Shown piece by piece: positions 13,101 through 27,000 of a stretch of DNA of 64,000 bases. Origin of the DNA: Lineus longissimus (lineage: Eukaryota > Nemertea > Pilidiophora > Heteronemertea > Lineidae); contig NC_088317.1 in NCBI RefSeq assembly GCF_910592395.1, forward strand, positions 11,844,001-11,908,000. The letters run 5' to 3'. Numbering within the stretch: the first letter of the stretch is position 1; the number at the start of each line of letters is the position of its first letter. Below the pieces are notes generated by a model. That model was not told where the DNA came from and did no database searches. It was given only the letters and a program-made list of their open reading frames with translations. The position numbers and the translations under genes were made by a program.

Positions 13101-16100
13101 AAAGCTTGTAGCCTTTATCAAGAATGGGAAGCAAGAGGTAGATCACCATCTTTTCTGCTTTGCTGAAGTTGGCTGTTAGCGGAGGTAGATCATTAGCCAG
13201 GTCTCGAGTAGGATCTTCCCTTCCTGTGTAAATACGGAAGCGATAGGTGTAGCCAGTTGAGGACTCGCACAGCAAGTATATCTTGATTCCAAAACGAGCA
13301 CGCTTCAGAGGAATGTACTGACGGAAAACCAATCTCCCCTTCCAAAGAAGTAAGGACTCATCGATGGAAATGTTCTCATTTGGGAGGTAGACTCTTTGGA
13401 ACACATCGAAGAGTTTATCAATAAGGGGTCGCAACTTGTACAGACGATCTCGGTTGTTGTTGATGCGATCTGGCTCATTGGCTGATTCATTCAAATTAAA
13501 GAACTTCAACATCAGTGGATACCTGTTTCGTCCCATGACTTGTCCAAAGATGGGGGTCCTGTACAGACCATCTGTTGACCAATACAAATGAATGCAAGGC
13601 TTCTTCACGATGCCCATGAGCAAAGTCAGTCCCAGAAACCTTCTCATTTCCAGCCTATCAACAGGCCTCCACTCCCGGACATGTGAATACCTCGGCAGAT
13701 TATCTACCCCCCCCCTTGAGCAGTAATATATTCGTCTGCAAAAAGATTGGTTTGGGTGATGATGTAGTCTATCATGTCGTTCCCAACAAACAACTCAAAA
13801 TAGTCAATAGGTTTGATATCCTTAGTGTTGACCGTTACACCTGCTGCCCCAGTAAATGGATGAACAGTTGGTTGTTCCATCGCCGCCGGTCTCCAATTTA
13901 GCTCTGGCATGACCCAATCGTCACCACCATCAGATCCAGATCCGTCATCAGATCCGTCATCAGATCCATCATCATCCCCATCACTAGGCCCGTCATCACC
14001 AGGACCGGCATCATCCCCATCATCAGCAGGACCGGCATCATCATCATCATCATCGTCATCATCAGTGATGTCCATGGGCCTACGGTTGTAATCTGCACTA
14101 GTACTAGCGACGGCAGCAGGCATGATCTTGCGGGCAACTCTGGCCCTGGGCCTAAGACTATCGGTAGGCGTACGTTTAGTGGACGTACTGGGAGTGGGAC
14201 CAGCAATTGGGGTGGACCTCAAATGTGCTAAAGGAACTAAGTCTTCAGGGGCCCACTCCTCTTCACTGCTATCATCATCACAAGCAGCGTCTCTATCACA
14301 CCGGTCATCGTTCAAATCATCCTGAACCATTGATGCTGGAAACTGCAAATCAGTTTCATCAAGGTCATCGACCCCATCAAGACACTCCTCACCACTAGTG
14401 TCATAGTCTTGAGAGTCCTCTTATATCCTAGAAAGGGCCTCCTCCACCCCAAACTTAGCCCACGAGCTCATATTCAACGTAAAATAATACAATAGAAACG
14501 ATCCAGAAAGTCACGATACACGCCATGTGCTTCTCAAGAGACTTCCTGATTCAGCGCCAAAAATAATCAAAAGTTTCGCCATCTATATATTTTAGGTCAA
14601 ACTAGAAGCTCTCATGCCATTTCATACAACCCATATCAACTCCATACACCGATCAAATAACTATAGGCTATACCTAATTATGTACAGAAAATAATAAGGC
14701 AGCGACCGAAAAAACCGTGCAGCGGTAAAAACTTGACTTCAATAGCTGCCACTATTGTTGTCGCCGGTATTCAACTGGTTAAGCCACAGCATTTGTTTAC
14801 TCATCTTTTCAAATAATCACACATTGTGTCAACGGACACTCATACATCCACGATTCTGTCAGTGTTGCAGCGAATATGCGTGAGTGGAGAACTTAGAAAA
14901 AAATTATTATCAATCAAAGGTGGCCGATGGACAGAAATTATGGTGTTTTTTCACACCTTATGGTGTCGTGGAGATTTTGCAATAAAAGGGGCATCTTTTA
15001 CTAGAGAAATCATTCACTCTTTGAGTTCCAAAGTGGTCCCGTCATTCAACTCAACATCACATGCAAAGACCGATCAGTTAATAACTTTCAAGTTTCTACG
15101 CAAGATGTTCCACGGGAACTTCAACTCCACTATCGGACGATTTTGGCATAACCTCTAGCTATTAAGGACACCTGGGCCCAGTCCCATGGGTGTCCGCAAT
15201 ATAGAGGTTGTACTGTATATTCATATTCATGGACATTTTTATTTGTAACCAAAGTTCTACGTAAATTCTTTTAAGCGCGGTAATCAGTTCCTGTCACCTA
15301 GCACAAGGAACACTCTCAAGAGTCACTCTCTGTCACCTAGCACAAGAAACAGTCTCAAGAGTCACTCTGTATCACCTAGTACAAGGAACAGCCTCAAAGA
15401 GTCACTGTGTGTCACCTAGTACAAGGAACGGTCTCAAGAGTCACTCTGTGTCACCAAGCACAAGGAACAGTCTCAAGAGTCACTCTGTGTCACCTAGCAC
15501 AAGGAACAGTCTCAAATTTAGATTCTATTTGGTGCATACACATTGTCATGTCCTCTTGAGACCATTCCTTGTACTAGGTGACACAGAGTGACTCTTGAGA
15601 CTGTTCCTTGTACTAGGTGACGCAGAGTGACTCTTGAGACTGTTCCTTGTGCTAGGTGACACAGAGTGACTCTTGAGACTGTTCCTTGTGCTAGGTGACA
15701 CAGAGTGACTCTTGAGACTATTTCTTGTGCTAGGCGACAGAGAGTGACCCTTGAGACTGTTCCTTGTGCTAGGTGACGCAGAATGACTCTTGAGACTCTT
15801 GAGACATTCTGCGTCACCTAGCACAAGGAACAGCCTCAAGGGTCACTCTCTGTCGCCTAGCACAAGAAATAGTCTCAAGAGTCACTCTGTGTCACGTAGC
15901 AAAAGGAACAGTCTCAAGAGTCACTCTGTGTCACCTAGCACAAGGAACAGTCTCAAGAGTCACTCTGCGTCACCTAGTACAAGGAACGGTCTCAAGAGTC
16001 ACTCTGTGTCACCTAGTACAAGGAACGGTCTCAAGAGGACATGACAATGTGTATGCACCAAATAGAATCTAAATTTGAACACCGACTCACCTCTGTATCC

Positions 16101-19100
16101 AGATTTTCCATTCTTGCTATTTTTGCATGTCGGTCATACTCCAAAAAATACTCGCGCAATGTTTGACATGATTTCTGTTCAAGCTCCATTGCAGAAGATG
16201 TTTCAGTGGATGGACGAGTCAACTCCTGGAAAGTGATTGAATTGTATTTTTATTATGACAAAAAACATATTTAATATACAAAGATGAATTGAGCCGGGGC
16301 TAAGGTCCCAAAGGGGACATTAGCAGCCCTGGCTGTACAGTTTGGTACATACATATATTCTATATTTTAGCCACAAGGCAATATGAAAAAGAAAGGAAGA
16401 AAACGCAGGGGAAAAAACAAAACAAAAAAACCAAAACACACTAGCTATGTAACAGCAATAACAACTAGTATTGGGCAATTCGCCTAACAGCAAATTGCAG
16501 ACCATATCCCTGGTGAAAGTATTTTGTCATGTTGAGAAATTAGGTTTGCACCAGGATATGACCAGATAACCTGAATAACCAGCTGAATTAGGTTGTGACA
16601 GTAGGTGCATCATAAATACTAGAATTAGCGATGGTTCTGGGACTGCAACAACTCAGCATGGATGGTCAGAATCCAGCAGACAACAAGCAAATGTAATCTG
16701 AATCTCAACATCTTTCGTATCTTTTGATGAGTTTTCTGGTCGAGTGAGGGAAACCAGTTGGCCATCTGATATGGCTGGTGGGGATGAAAGCTCCCAATGT
16801 TGGGACGACCAATAATACATTGCGTCTCCACAGTATTTATATTATAATACCTCCCTCCATGCACACATGGTTCTGCTGCCAATTTTTTCTTCAAATGATC
16901 TAGGTGTCAATCATGCACTTGTGGGTACTGGCACCACGTAGGTAACTTCTGATCTGATCTTAAGTGGCAGGTTTTTGGTGCTTTGTCCTGGTGCTCATTT
17001 TTAAGATGACAAAACACTATCACCAGGGATATGGTCTGCAATTGCTGTTAGGAAAGTCACAACCTGGGGACAAAAAATAAATGTGATTTAGACTTCGCAT
17101 TCCTTTGAAGTGTAGGTTGCGACATCCCAGGCCATTGATGCATGCATGGTCACAACATAGGGGCAACCGGGAATCATGGCAAGGATTTTTAAAACCATTC
17201 TTTTGAGGTGTAGATTGTGATGCGAGGGAAGTGTCTTGATCTCTACATAAAATTCCTTCGACATGGTGCAACAAACCAGTCCAGTAGATATATACATGGT
17301 CATAGCATACGGCATCGAGACAACCAGTATGCAAGGTTACGGCCAGGCCCAAGGGGTATGACCGATCAGCACTAAGAGTAAAAACGTAACATGCAATAAT
17401 ATCTTTTTAAACTAACTGCCACAGTAGGTTTATTTATTCAGTCTTTTTGAAGTAAAAGTATTACAGTAAAAAAGAACGAAATACGGCTGGAATATTATAC
17501 TGGTTTGTCTTCGGACGGCAAATTCAGCACTGCACCGATGTCAAGGTTAAGATGGTTATACGACTTTGCCTCATCAGCTCCTCGTGGTCAAGGCTCCTAT
17601 ATCCGTGACTGATGCGGTCGCAGAACAGAACAGATGCTGATCATCCCCGTCAGGCTGTAAAACAGAGCGAGGAAATATTTTAACTTCACCAGAAGTTTTA
17701 TCATTCATTATTCAGACCAACAGACACTGACTACCTGCTAATAGTCTATGAATTTCATTGTCATAATTTAGAACAAACACTTATCACCTTTGCTGACAAT
17801 ATTTTCAGAAGGTGTGTATACATTCGTGTGTCCATTTACACTGCACGTGTATACGTGCTTTACTGTACATTTCTACAGGAGTGAGCAGGATGTACAGAAA
17901 AACGATCTCCAAAACTGTTGCTTTCAGCACTCGCGACACGTTAAGCGAGGTTTCAGCAATTATTTTCAGTGAGGATATATCTCATGTGTAGAGTCTGGGT
18001 GATTTTGAGACATTCTTAGGTGTTTAAGGCGCACAGTTTGATTAAACTTGCCCGAATTCGTAATTTTTTTGATGAATGTATATCCGCCATTGCGGGGATC
18101 TGGAAACTTTTGGATGACAAGTTTGCCTCAAAAAATGGACGTGCTCCCTATAATCACCCAAACTAACAGCGAATATATATTCTTAAGATCCTTTTCTTGA
18201 CCTCTGATGAGTTAATTTTGTCTGATGCAGTGTTTCAACACAAATTTGAGGGCGATTACAATCACGAAAAATTCACACTCACCCAGTCTAGAATGCGTAG
18301 ACGAAATGTCTGTTGGCTCTTCCATGTAGCGGGTATTCTCCCACCTGTTCAGGTCGGGACAGATCAACGTTGAGCAACTTGCCTAATCGGTAAAAACGCG
18401 GGAGGCAGTGCTAACCGGAACGGTTCAGAACCAGCGATTTTCATCAAAAATCACCCGAAAACTAAAAAAGTAAGCAACGGCTGCAAAAATAAAGTACACG
18501 TTGTTCGTTAGCAGGTTATGAAACGTAACCTAACCAAATTTCAGGTCATTCCGTGCGGCAGTTTCGGAGATACGTGTCAAAAACCACATCCCGCGGGTCC
18601 TGGCGATCGGCTCAGTAAAAACAATAGACCATATCCACGGAGTTGTGGATATGGTCTAATCACAAAAAAGTCTAAGTGACACCAAGGAGTTCCCCGGTAA
18701 ATTTGGCTGCGCGAGAAACAATCTTTTGATTGACTATACATGGGAACGCTTGGTGCCCATGAAGCAAAATGACAAGCTTTTGGTTTAGGTTTAACCCCTT
18801 CGCTACCGAGGCAAGTGGCATGCCCTGTACCGAGATATTTTACCAGTTTTATGCCTAATGGCGTATGAATACTTAAAAAAAATTGTAGCTCCTTTATTAT
18901 TCATCATAGACTAATAAAACCATACATTTTTGTAAAGCTGATTACCTTGGCTATCGATTGGTGTTGTTTCCTGGTATCAATTGGGTAAGAGGTGATCCAT
19001 AATCAATTATGATCAATACTTTTTGATTGATTATGCTAAATTTATTGATTTTCTGATTTGAACAAGTATAAAACTGTAATTGATGAACTTACAACCTATA

Positions 19101-20999
19101 AATGATATGCAGAACTCGTTGCTAACCTTTGGCTATTGTCTATCACTGATATCGATTGATTACCGATATTGATTGATCAAACATGATATTTTCGACGTTT
19201 TTCAACAGTGTTTTTTCAATGAATTAGGATCATTACAAAGCATCATTGGCTTTATTTGATGATTGACCTACAATATACTGTTCACTGATTCATCAGTAAT
19301 CGATAGCCTATTGGTTATTGATTATCTATCGATTATTGATTGATCAGTGATCGGAATGTGATTGGTTTTTCAAAAAATGTCAATTTTTTCAGGTCAAGTA
19401 TTCAGTCCCCATGTTCACTACTCACATACTCTTGTGAGTCCTCCAGTATCATAGAAACCGCCGCAGCCAAGTCAACACGCCCACGTTTCGCCATGTTATT
19501 CACAATACAATGCGGTATCTGTGGCAGTAATACCGCCAATTTATATGCTAATCGCCTCGTGTGTAGTAACGGCAAACACATGCCAATTTAACCACAGCGC
19601 CATCTTAGAACGATGAATGAAACTAAATATAGTCTGCTACAGACACCAGGGACATCAATACACCGTGCAATAGTGTCTAACGTGTACCGGGAGTTCTATA
19701 CTAAAACGTTGGTAGAGGCACGATATATCGTCCCTACTAGGTATACGGGAGACAAATTATAGGGACGATATATCGTCCCTACTAGGTACGCAAGGGGTTA
19801 AAGTGAAAAATACATGATTAAAGGAAGGCAGTTGTCCAAGGTCCTGAAGAAGGCCAGCTCTGATGTTTTGAGCAAGAGTGCATTGTAAGAAGAGGTGTTT
19901 TGTTGTTTGGGATCTGTAACCACAGGCACATGATGGATCAATATCAAAATTATGAGTAAAATGAAATGGCCAGGGCCATTGTGCTCACCTCATGTGGAGG
20001 AAAGATGGATAAAGAGCATGGTATTGTGTCATGTAGTGTTAGGTTTGATGTAGGTCCAAGCAATTACAATTTCCCCAAAATGGCAAATTTACAGTACATT
20101 CGACCTCTGTGACCTTGAAAAGTAGGTCAAATCAAAGAAGACCCGGGTGACACATTGAATGGTTGTTAGAATTAGATGTACCTATGATATAAAATTGGTG
20201 CCAATCGGGCAAGTCATTACTAGGAATAATGGCATTTTGAAGAATTTAGGATTTGGCCCCCTCCCTGGAGGCCAAACGGCAAATCAGATCGCACCAAACT
20301 TCGGTACCTAAGATCACCTGACCAAGGGGTACATGTGTACTTAATTTGTGATCAATAGTCATTGCAGTTAAGAAACGTGCCATAGTTACGGCCTGACGGC
20401 GAATTTACGCCATTTGACCTCTGTGACCTTGACAAGAAGGTCAAATTAAAAACCTGTGTGACATATACTGTATGGTGGTTAGATGTACCCATCATATCAA
20501 ATTGGTGGCAATCGGGCAAGAAGTTAAGGAATAATCACATTTTTAAGGTTTTTGGATTTTGCCCCCTGGTGGTCAAGTGGTGAATCATATTGGACCAAAC
20601 TTCGGTCCCTGAGATCACCTGACTAAGGGGTAAATGTGTACCAAATTTGGTATCAATAGTCATTGCAGTTTAGAAACGTGCCATCGTTACATCCTAACGG
20701 CTAATTTACACCATTTGACCTCTGTGACCTTGAAAAGGAGGTCAAATCAAAAACCCGGAGGATATATGATGTATCTTTGCTAGAAGTACCTACCATATTT
20801 TTTTCAAAAATTCCTGACTACTATTAAGGGAGATATTGCATATTTTCACTTTTAACGTTTGGCCCCCTGGTGGCCAAACCATGAAACGAATCGGACCGAA
20901 ACTTGGTCTCCAAGGTGTCATTACATAAGGGTACATGTGTACCAAGTTTCAACTCAATAGCTCTAACAGTTACGAAACGTGCCCTGCTAACGGACGACG

Positions 21000-21031
<32 letters not shown>

Positions 21032-24000
21032 ACGACGGACGCCACGGTATGGGATAAGCTCACCTCTGCTAAGAGGTGAGCTAAAAATGATGTTTGAAAG
21101 GAGGTCACATTTGACCTTATTGAGGTTTATTTCCTCGGAGCGAGATAAGTCCAGTCTTTTTGTAGTACATACGTCTGCTTTGCCTCTCAAAAAGGTTCTG
21201 AGTTTGAATATAAAAGAATTACGCGTGTAACTTTGTTTGATGTGCGTGGGTACAGTTTCCCAAACTTTGATGGCACTCGAAATGGTAGATTTACGAAAGC
21301 GGACAGACGTATTAGCAGGGAGTACAAATTGCCTGACATTGCGTATTCTGCGATCTTGAACTGGATCTACATACGACTGCACTAAATTGATAAGGGTTGG
21401 TGGCAGAGAAGTAGAAGAGTAATCATACATGAAAACCATTTTCTTTTCCTTCCTTCTGTCTTCAAGGCTCATCCAGTCAAGACACTTGAGTACTTTATGA
21501 CGATCAGGGCAGCTCTATAGTGAATTTTATCCAACTGACCTAGGAGACCCTGGTAAGCCGAGTCAAAGATGACTGCACCATAATCTAGATGCGGGAGGAT
21601 ATAAGACATCTAAATTTTTTCAAGGTGTCTTGACCGGACAGTTCTTTTTAGAGCTACAAGAGGGTTTAACATATTATTGCTCTTTTGAATAACAATAGCT
21701 AGGTGTTCGTTAAATAACAAACACTGATCCAAAGTGAACCCAAGGTGCTTGTGTGAAACTTTCCGAGGAATAACCCCTCCATTCAAGAATAAGTCTGGAT
21801 GTATCCGTAAATGTCTACGTGCATTGTAGAATATTACTTCAACACTTTTAGCAGTTTCCAAATTTTTGACCATGAATCTAAGCCATCGAGATCACTTTGG
21901 ATAAGTCTGTTAACATGTTCTAAGTCATCACCCGGTCTTACTGGGTAAAATAAACTACTATCATCCGCATATAGATACAGGCAACAATTTTAGACTTCAT
22001 CCTTCAAGTCATTAATGTATATTAAAATGAAATGGCCAGGGCCATTGTGCTCACCTCATGTGGAGGAAAGATGGATAAAGAGCATGGTATTGTGTCATGT
22101 AGTGTTAGGTTTGATGTAGGTCCAAGCAATTACAATTTCCCCAAAATGGCCAATTTACAGTACATTCGACCTCTGTGACCTTGAAAAGTAGGTCAAATCA
22201 AAGGAGACCCGGGTGACACATTGAATGGTTGTTAGAATTAGATGTACCTATGATATAAAATTGGTGCCAATCGGGCAAGTCATTACTAGGAATAATGGCA
22301 TTTTGAAGAATTTAGGATTTGGCCCCCTCCCTGGAGGCCAAACGGCAAATCAGATCGCACCAAACTTCGGTACCTGAGATCACCTGACCAAGGGGTACAT
22401 GTGTACTTAATTTGTGATCAATAGTCAATCAAGTTAAGAAACGTGCCATAGTTACGGCCTGACAGCGAATTTACGCCATTTGACCTCTGTGACCTTGACA
22501 AGAAGGTCAAATTAAAAACCTGTGTGACATATACTGTATGGTGGTTAGATGTACCCATAATATAAAATTGGTGGCAATCAGGCAAGAAGTTAAGGAATAA
22601 TCACATTTTTAAGGTTTTTGGATTTTGCCCCCTGGTGGTCAAGTGGTGAATCATATTGGACCAAACTTCAATCCTTGAGATCACCTGACTAAGGGGGTAA
22701 ATGTGTACCAAATTTGGTATCAATAGTCATTGCAATTTAGAAACGTGCCATCGTTACATCCTCACGGCCAATTTACACCATTTGACCTCTGTGACCTTGA
22801 AAAGGAGGTCAAATCAAAAACCCGGAGGATATATGATGCACCTTTGCTAGAAGTACCTACCATATTTTTTTCAAAAATTCCCGACTACTATTAAGGGAGA
22901 TATTGCATATTTTCACTTTTAACGTTTGGCCCCCTGGTGGCCAAACCATGAAACGAATCAAACCGAAACTTGGTCTCCAAGGTGTCATTACATAAGGGTA
23001 CATGTGTACCAAGTTTCAACTCAATAGCTCTAACAGTTACGAAACGTGCCCTGCTAACGGACGACGGACGACGACGACGACGACGACGACGACGGACGCC
23101 ACGGTATGGGATAAGCTCACCTCTGCTAAGAGGTGAGCTAAAAAGTAGAGGACCTAATATAGATCCTTGAGGTACTCCACAATTTATGAAGCCAGGAGGA
23201 GATGGATGTGAAAAACTTCCTTCTATTTTAACCTGAAGGCATCTGTTGGATAAATATGACCTCATAAAGTCCAAAAGAGTACCCTGAACACCATATGCAT
23301 ACAATTTTTTCATTAACAAATAATGGGGAACAGAATCAAATGCACCAGATATATCAAGGAAGACACCACGAGTTTCAATAGAGTTATCCATGTTGGAGAG
23401 AATCATATAAACCAATTCTGTTAACTGATTTTGGGTGTCATGACCAGGGAGGAATCCAGATTGGTGTTTATACAATAAATCGTTGTCAAATAGATGTTTC
23501 AACATCTCATTATAGATAAGCCATTCAAATACCTTAGATAGTGAATTCAAGAGCGTTACTGGTCTGTAATTTGCTGGACTTGTCTTTAAACCTTTATTTT
23601 TATAAATGGGTACCACTATACCGGCCTTCCAACACTGAGGAAAGGAGCCGTTGTTCACTAACCTTTGAAACAAACGGCTCAGTGGTAAATCTAATGAATA
23701 TGCCACAAGTTTAAGCATTCTGTTGGTAATACAATCTTCACCTCCTTGTTTGGAGGGGTCAAGGCCAGTCAGTAGCTTCCTTACCGCATCTCGGGTAATA
23801 GTAACGTTGTCAACAACCGACTGAGTGCGAGGCGGGAAATCAAGCACAACAGATTCATCATAACCAGGGTGAAACTTATTCATAAAACTTTGAAGGAAAA
23901 ATTGGGCCTTTTCTCTGTTCATTGAGAGAATATTATTAGGCACATCCAATGAGGGAATACCAGAGCAGAACCGTTTACCTAGGAGTTGCTTGATGATAAC

Positions 24001-27000
24001 CAGTAGTTCTTACTCCCAGATGAATTAACATCAAGTGAATTACATAGTCTATTATGGTAAATATTTTTGGCTGTAGCCACTAACTCACTAACTTATCTAG
24101 CACTATCCTTATAGCTTCTATAATTTACCTCAGTCCGGTTCTTAAACATCTTTTTGTACATTTTATTCCTCTTATTGATGGCTTTTTTTACCCCACCATG
24201 AAACCATGGCAGACCTTTAGGCTTTAACACTTTGTCATAGTGCGGAATGTGATGAAGAAATATATCCTTTAGTGCAGTGATGAAAGAGATGGTAGCATTG
24301 TCTGTATCTACCAAGTTACCAAATGCGTCCCAGTTGTATTCCGAGACAGCCGCATTTAGACTTACAACATCTACCTCAGAAAATTTCCAAATACGCTTAG
24401 TAACAGGTGAAGTACAATATGAAGTCGAAGTATTGATAGTGACAGCTAATGAGATTGGTGAATTCACCTCCCAATTCAGAACTAACCCTGGTGAATTTGT
24501 AAAAATTAAGCCTAGGCACATCTTGCTAATTCTAGTCGGTTCATTAATCAGCTGAGTTAGTGAATGCATAATCGAAACATCATACAACTTATTTCCTTCA
24601 CACGTATTAGCATCATCTGCCCACCACATTTTACAGCGAGCGTTAAAGTCCCTGCCAATTAAAACGGCATCCGCCTTGCACTTCAGAGAAGCCTGTACCT
24701 CTCGATCCAAGTTATAGAGAAAGGCATCCCTCTCTGCTGCAGATTGTGAGGGAGAATGGTAGTACAGGCCCACAAGAAAAGTATTATGTTTTGAATTAAT
24801 CTCAAGCCAAAGGCAAGCATCGTTTCCCCCTTCTAAGTCCAAGCGCCTTTCAAATAACAGGGATTGGTGTACGTAAATAAGAAGACCACGCTCTTTTGTT
24901 TTATACAATTTAAAGGTAATGTCGTGATATCCATCAATGCCAATAACATTTTCTTTTAAGTTACAACCAGCTTCACTAATACATGCTACATGGATCTTCT
25001 CCGATTTTAATCTTGCACCAATATCCGTCCTCAGCCATCAGGCTATTTACGTTGGTGAAAAGCACTTTAAGAGGCACATTTGGACCTGGATTTCTCTCTA
25101 CATCATTTGCCAGGATCAATAAATATTTTGTGAAGTATGGATTAAAAACAGAGGCTGAGTGAAGGAAGACCCGGCACTGATAAAACAAGTAATGTAGTCA
25201 GTGTGGCACCACACAGGATACACCCAATGGAATATTTGACTCTGAAGTATTCCCATGCACAGTTCATTACAGCAAAAGGAATTAGGGCCACTACTAAAAG
25301 CATAATTGCCACTAAAGTCATACCGAACGCCAGTAATAATACGAATAATACTTCTGACGGAAAAGCCAATCCAATAGTTAACCGACTGCAGTAGACAGCA
25401 ACATTAAACAATGTAACAATAATTAATTTGGAAAGTGATCAGAGATTTTGAGATAAAGTGGCCAGGTTTGTTATAACTGCCAACTCAAGCCACACCAATG
25501 GTACAGCCCAAGTTTAAACACAAACCAGGTTTCCCACCTCTTTCCAGAATCTACCCATGACAAGGGCAACAAGGGAATCAGGCCCGAAATTGGTCACCTC
25601 GAAGATCAAGGCCAAAATCAATTGGGTGCCTCTCTCCCATCCCACTCCTACAGCTAACAGTCCGGAATTCTAATTCCAAGATGGCAGCCTGATGGTCATA
25701 CTGGTTATTGGATCTGGCCAAAAATTTATCAGGACACGATCAAGGACATAGAAGTAATGCACATTGACATGTTTGCAAGACACTAGATGATTTGACTGCC
25801 ACCGCCACAAAATCCTGTCATGTGGTCTCGGAGATTCTTAAACAACATCTAGGCCTCTAGTCTGCCATCTGCTTTGCATTACAAACTTTGAAAACACTTT
25901 GACTCTTGGTTGGCTGTAATATCTTCTGTGAGGAATTACTGTATAAAGATACCCGATAGATGTTGACACATTTCTATGTTAACCATGTTCACCAGATGAA
26001 TCAGACGAATCAATGACATTCATCTGAAGATCACAGAGTGAAGGTTTTTTGAGATACGACCCATAAAGTATTTTCTGAACTAGACAGACCTGTCTGAAAA
26101 TTAGGTGTCACTGACCTAAACATTTGTTACCATGTACATATATTTTATAGCTGACCTCATATCATATTTGAAAAGTCTAGGGCAAATAATGAGAAAACCT
26201 CAGGAAATTTAAGACTTGGCCTTGAAATATCAAAAGGGTCAGAGTCAAGGTCACAACAAGTGAAAGTCAAGGTAATGACCCACACATGATTTTATGACCT
26301 TGACCTACTTGCACCTGAGAAGCAAGATAAATCACTTACTGTTAGATTCATACCATACCAACGATTGATTGCAGAGATGAGTTTAGCCAAGACTCTCATA
26401 AGCAGGAATGCATCCTCTCCATGGTGATCATCAAGGCAGAGGAAAACCTGTAAAAAATTGAATGCAGAGTTCTAACACCAGGCCTGGTTATTCAAAAGCA
26501 TCCTTGAATGAATAAATTATCTCAGTTTATCACATTGAGCCTTTTGCTGTGGGTGATGTTCTTAACCCGCCATGAGCATGACCCAATGATGTGCGGAAAA
26601 TGTACATAGCACATCCGTCATGCCTTAGTAATATGTTAATTCACCAGCACTTGGTCACACCCTCTCTAAATGTGCCAAAAGCTCACAGGGAATATTAGTT
26701 TCATCCTAATATTATAGATGGTGACAATAATGAGTAGTTTCGGCACTCTGATATAAAGTCACCTATTTTGTTAATTATTTGTATCCATTGTCAGCACATG
26801 CCGAAAAATTATTTGTATCCATTGTCAGCTGCCGAAAAATAGCAGCGACAACGTGAAAAGCATTGACATAAATACTGAAGAGCCCGGCTTTGAAAACCCA
26901 GCCAAGAGGCAAAAGCATGCAGTCCAGTTGGAAGGCAAAATAACAGCTGTCTCTAATGATACAGACTAAACCTGCTGCATATTATAGTCTTTCAGTATTT

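Larger units (their letters stand above)
10401..14778 (-). mobile_element. piggyBac element, 4.4 kb, with nested Helentron-like insertion
   Basis: TTAA at 10397-10400 and 14779-14782 marks the target duplication. Ends CCTCTTGACTACCGGT and, inverted, CCAGTTGAATACCGGC are imperfect inverted repeats. The transposase lies at 12159-14471 on the minus strand. A full Helentron-like copy (10521-11635) sits inside the left end. The stretch 11640-12130 is AT-rich with many ATCGAT/ATTGAT motifs; similar sequence lies inside the deleted piggyBac at 18795-19797, which suggests shared subterminal sequence. Confidence 0.8.
10105..15215. mobile_element. pogo/Tigger-like element split by piggyBac
   Basis: The left end CAGTAGAACCTCCCACTGCG and the right end (inverted CAGTACAACCTCTATATTGC) are inverted repeats of the kind seen in pogo/Tigger elements, with TA at both borders (10103-10104, 15216-15217). 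Removing the piggyBac element at 10401-14778 leaves about 730 bp with no transposase, so it was a non-autonomous copy. Confidence 0.6.
19802..25411 (-). mobile_element. APE-type LINE retrotransposon, decayed, split by two Helentron-like insertions
   Basis: Reading leftward: hydrophobic N-terminal segments (25411-25150), a 2A peptide DVERNPGP, an endonuclease domain starting VLFTNVNSL and containing GLYYHSPS and LIGRDFNAR (down to about 24093), and a reverse transcriptase with SPANYRPVTLLNSLSKVFEW, GFLPGHDTQNQ, VFLDISGAFDSV and CGVPQGSILGPLL (23949-23141). After an insertion comes YADDSSLF (about 21950) and a C-terminal region, which after a second insertion ends in a CACGYRSQTTKHLFLQC knuckle (about 19900). 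CR1/L2/Jockey group; the exact clade is uncertain. Several frameshifts and stops make it inactive. Confidence 0.85.

Noticed and set aside
15409-16044. SPSTRNSLKSHSV-repeat proteins in several frames
   Set aside because: A direct result of a 39-bp repeat (a multiple of three); open in both directions with no start context or conservation.
15296-16044. CRISPR-like array
   Set aside because: Units are contiguous with no unique spacers, and the DNA is eukaryotic; it is a minisatellite.
16625-17352. Minus-strand ORFs as further TTI1 exons
   Set aside because: The exon at 26340 joins the exon at 16091 in phase 0 without them, and they show no TTI1-like sequence.
20824-21108. Arg-rich ORFs (RRRRRR) in Helentron-like copies
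   Set aside because: They are translations of the (GAC)n tract and recur in every copy; also seen at 11385, 22891 and 45515.
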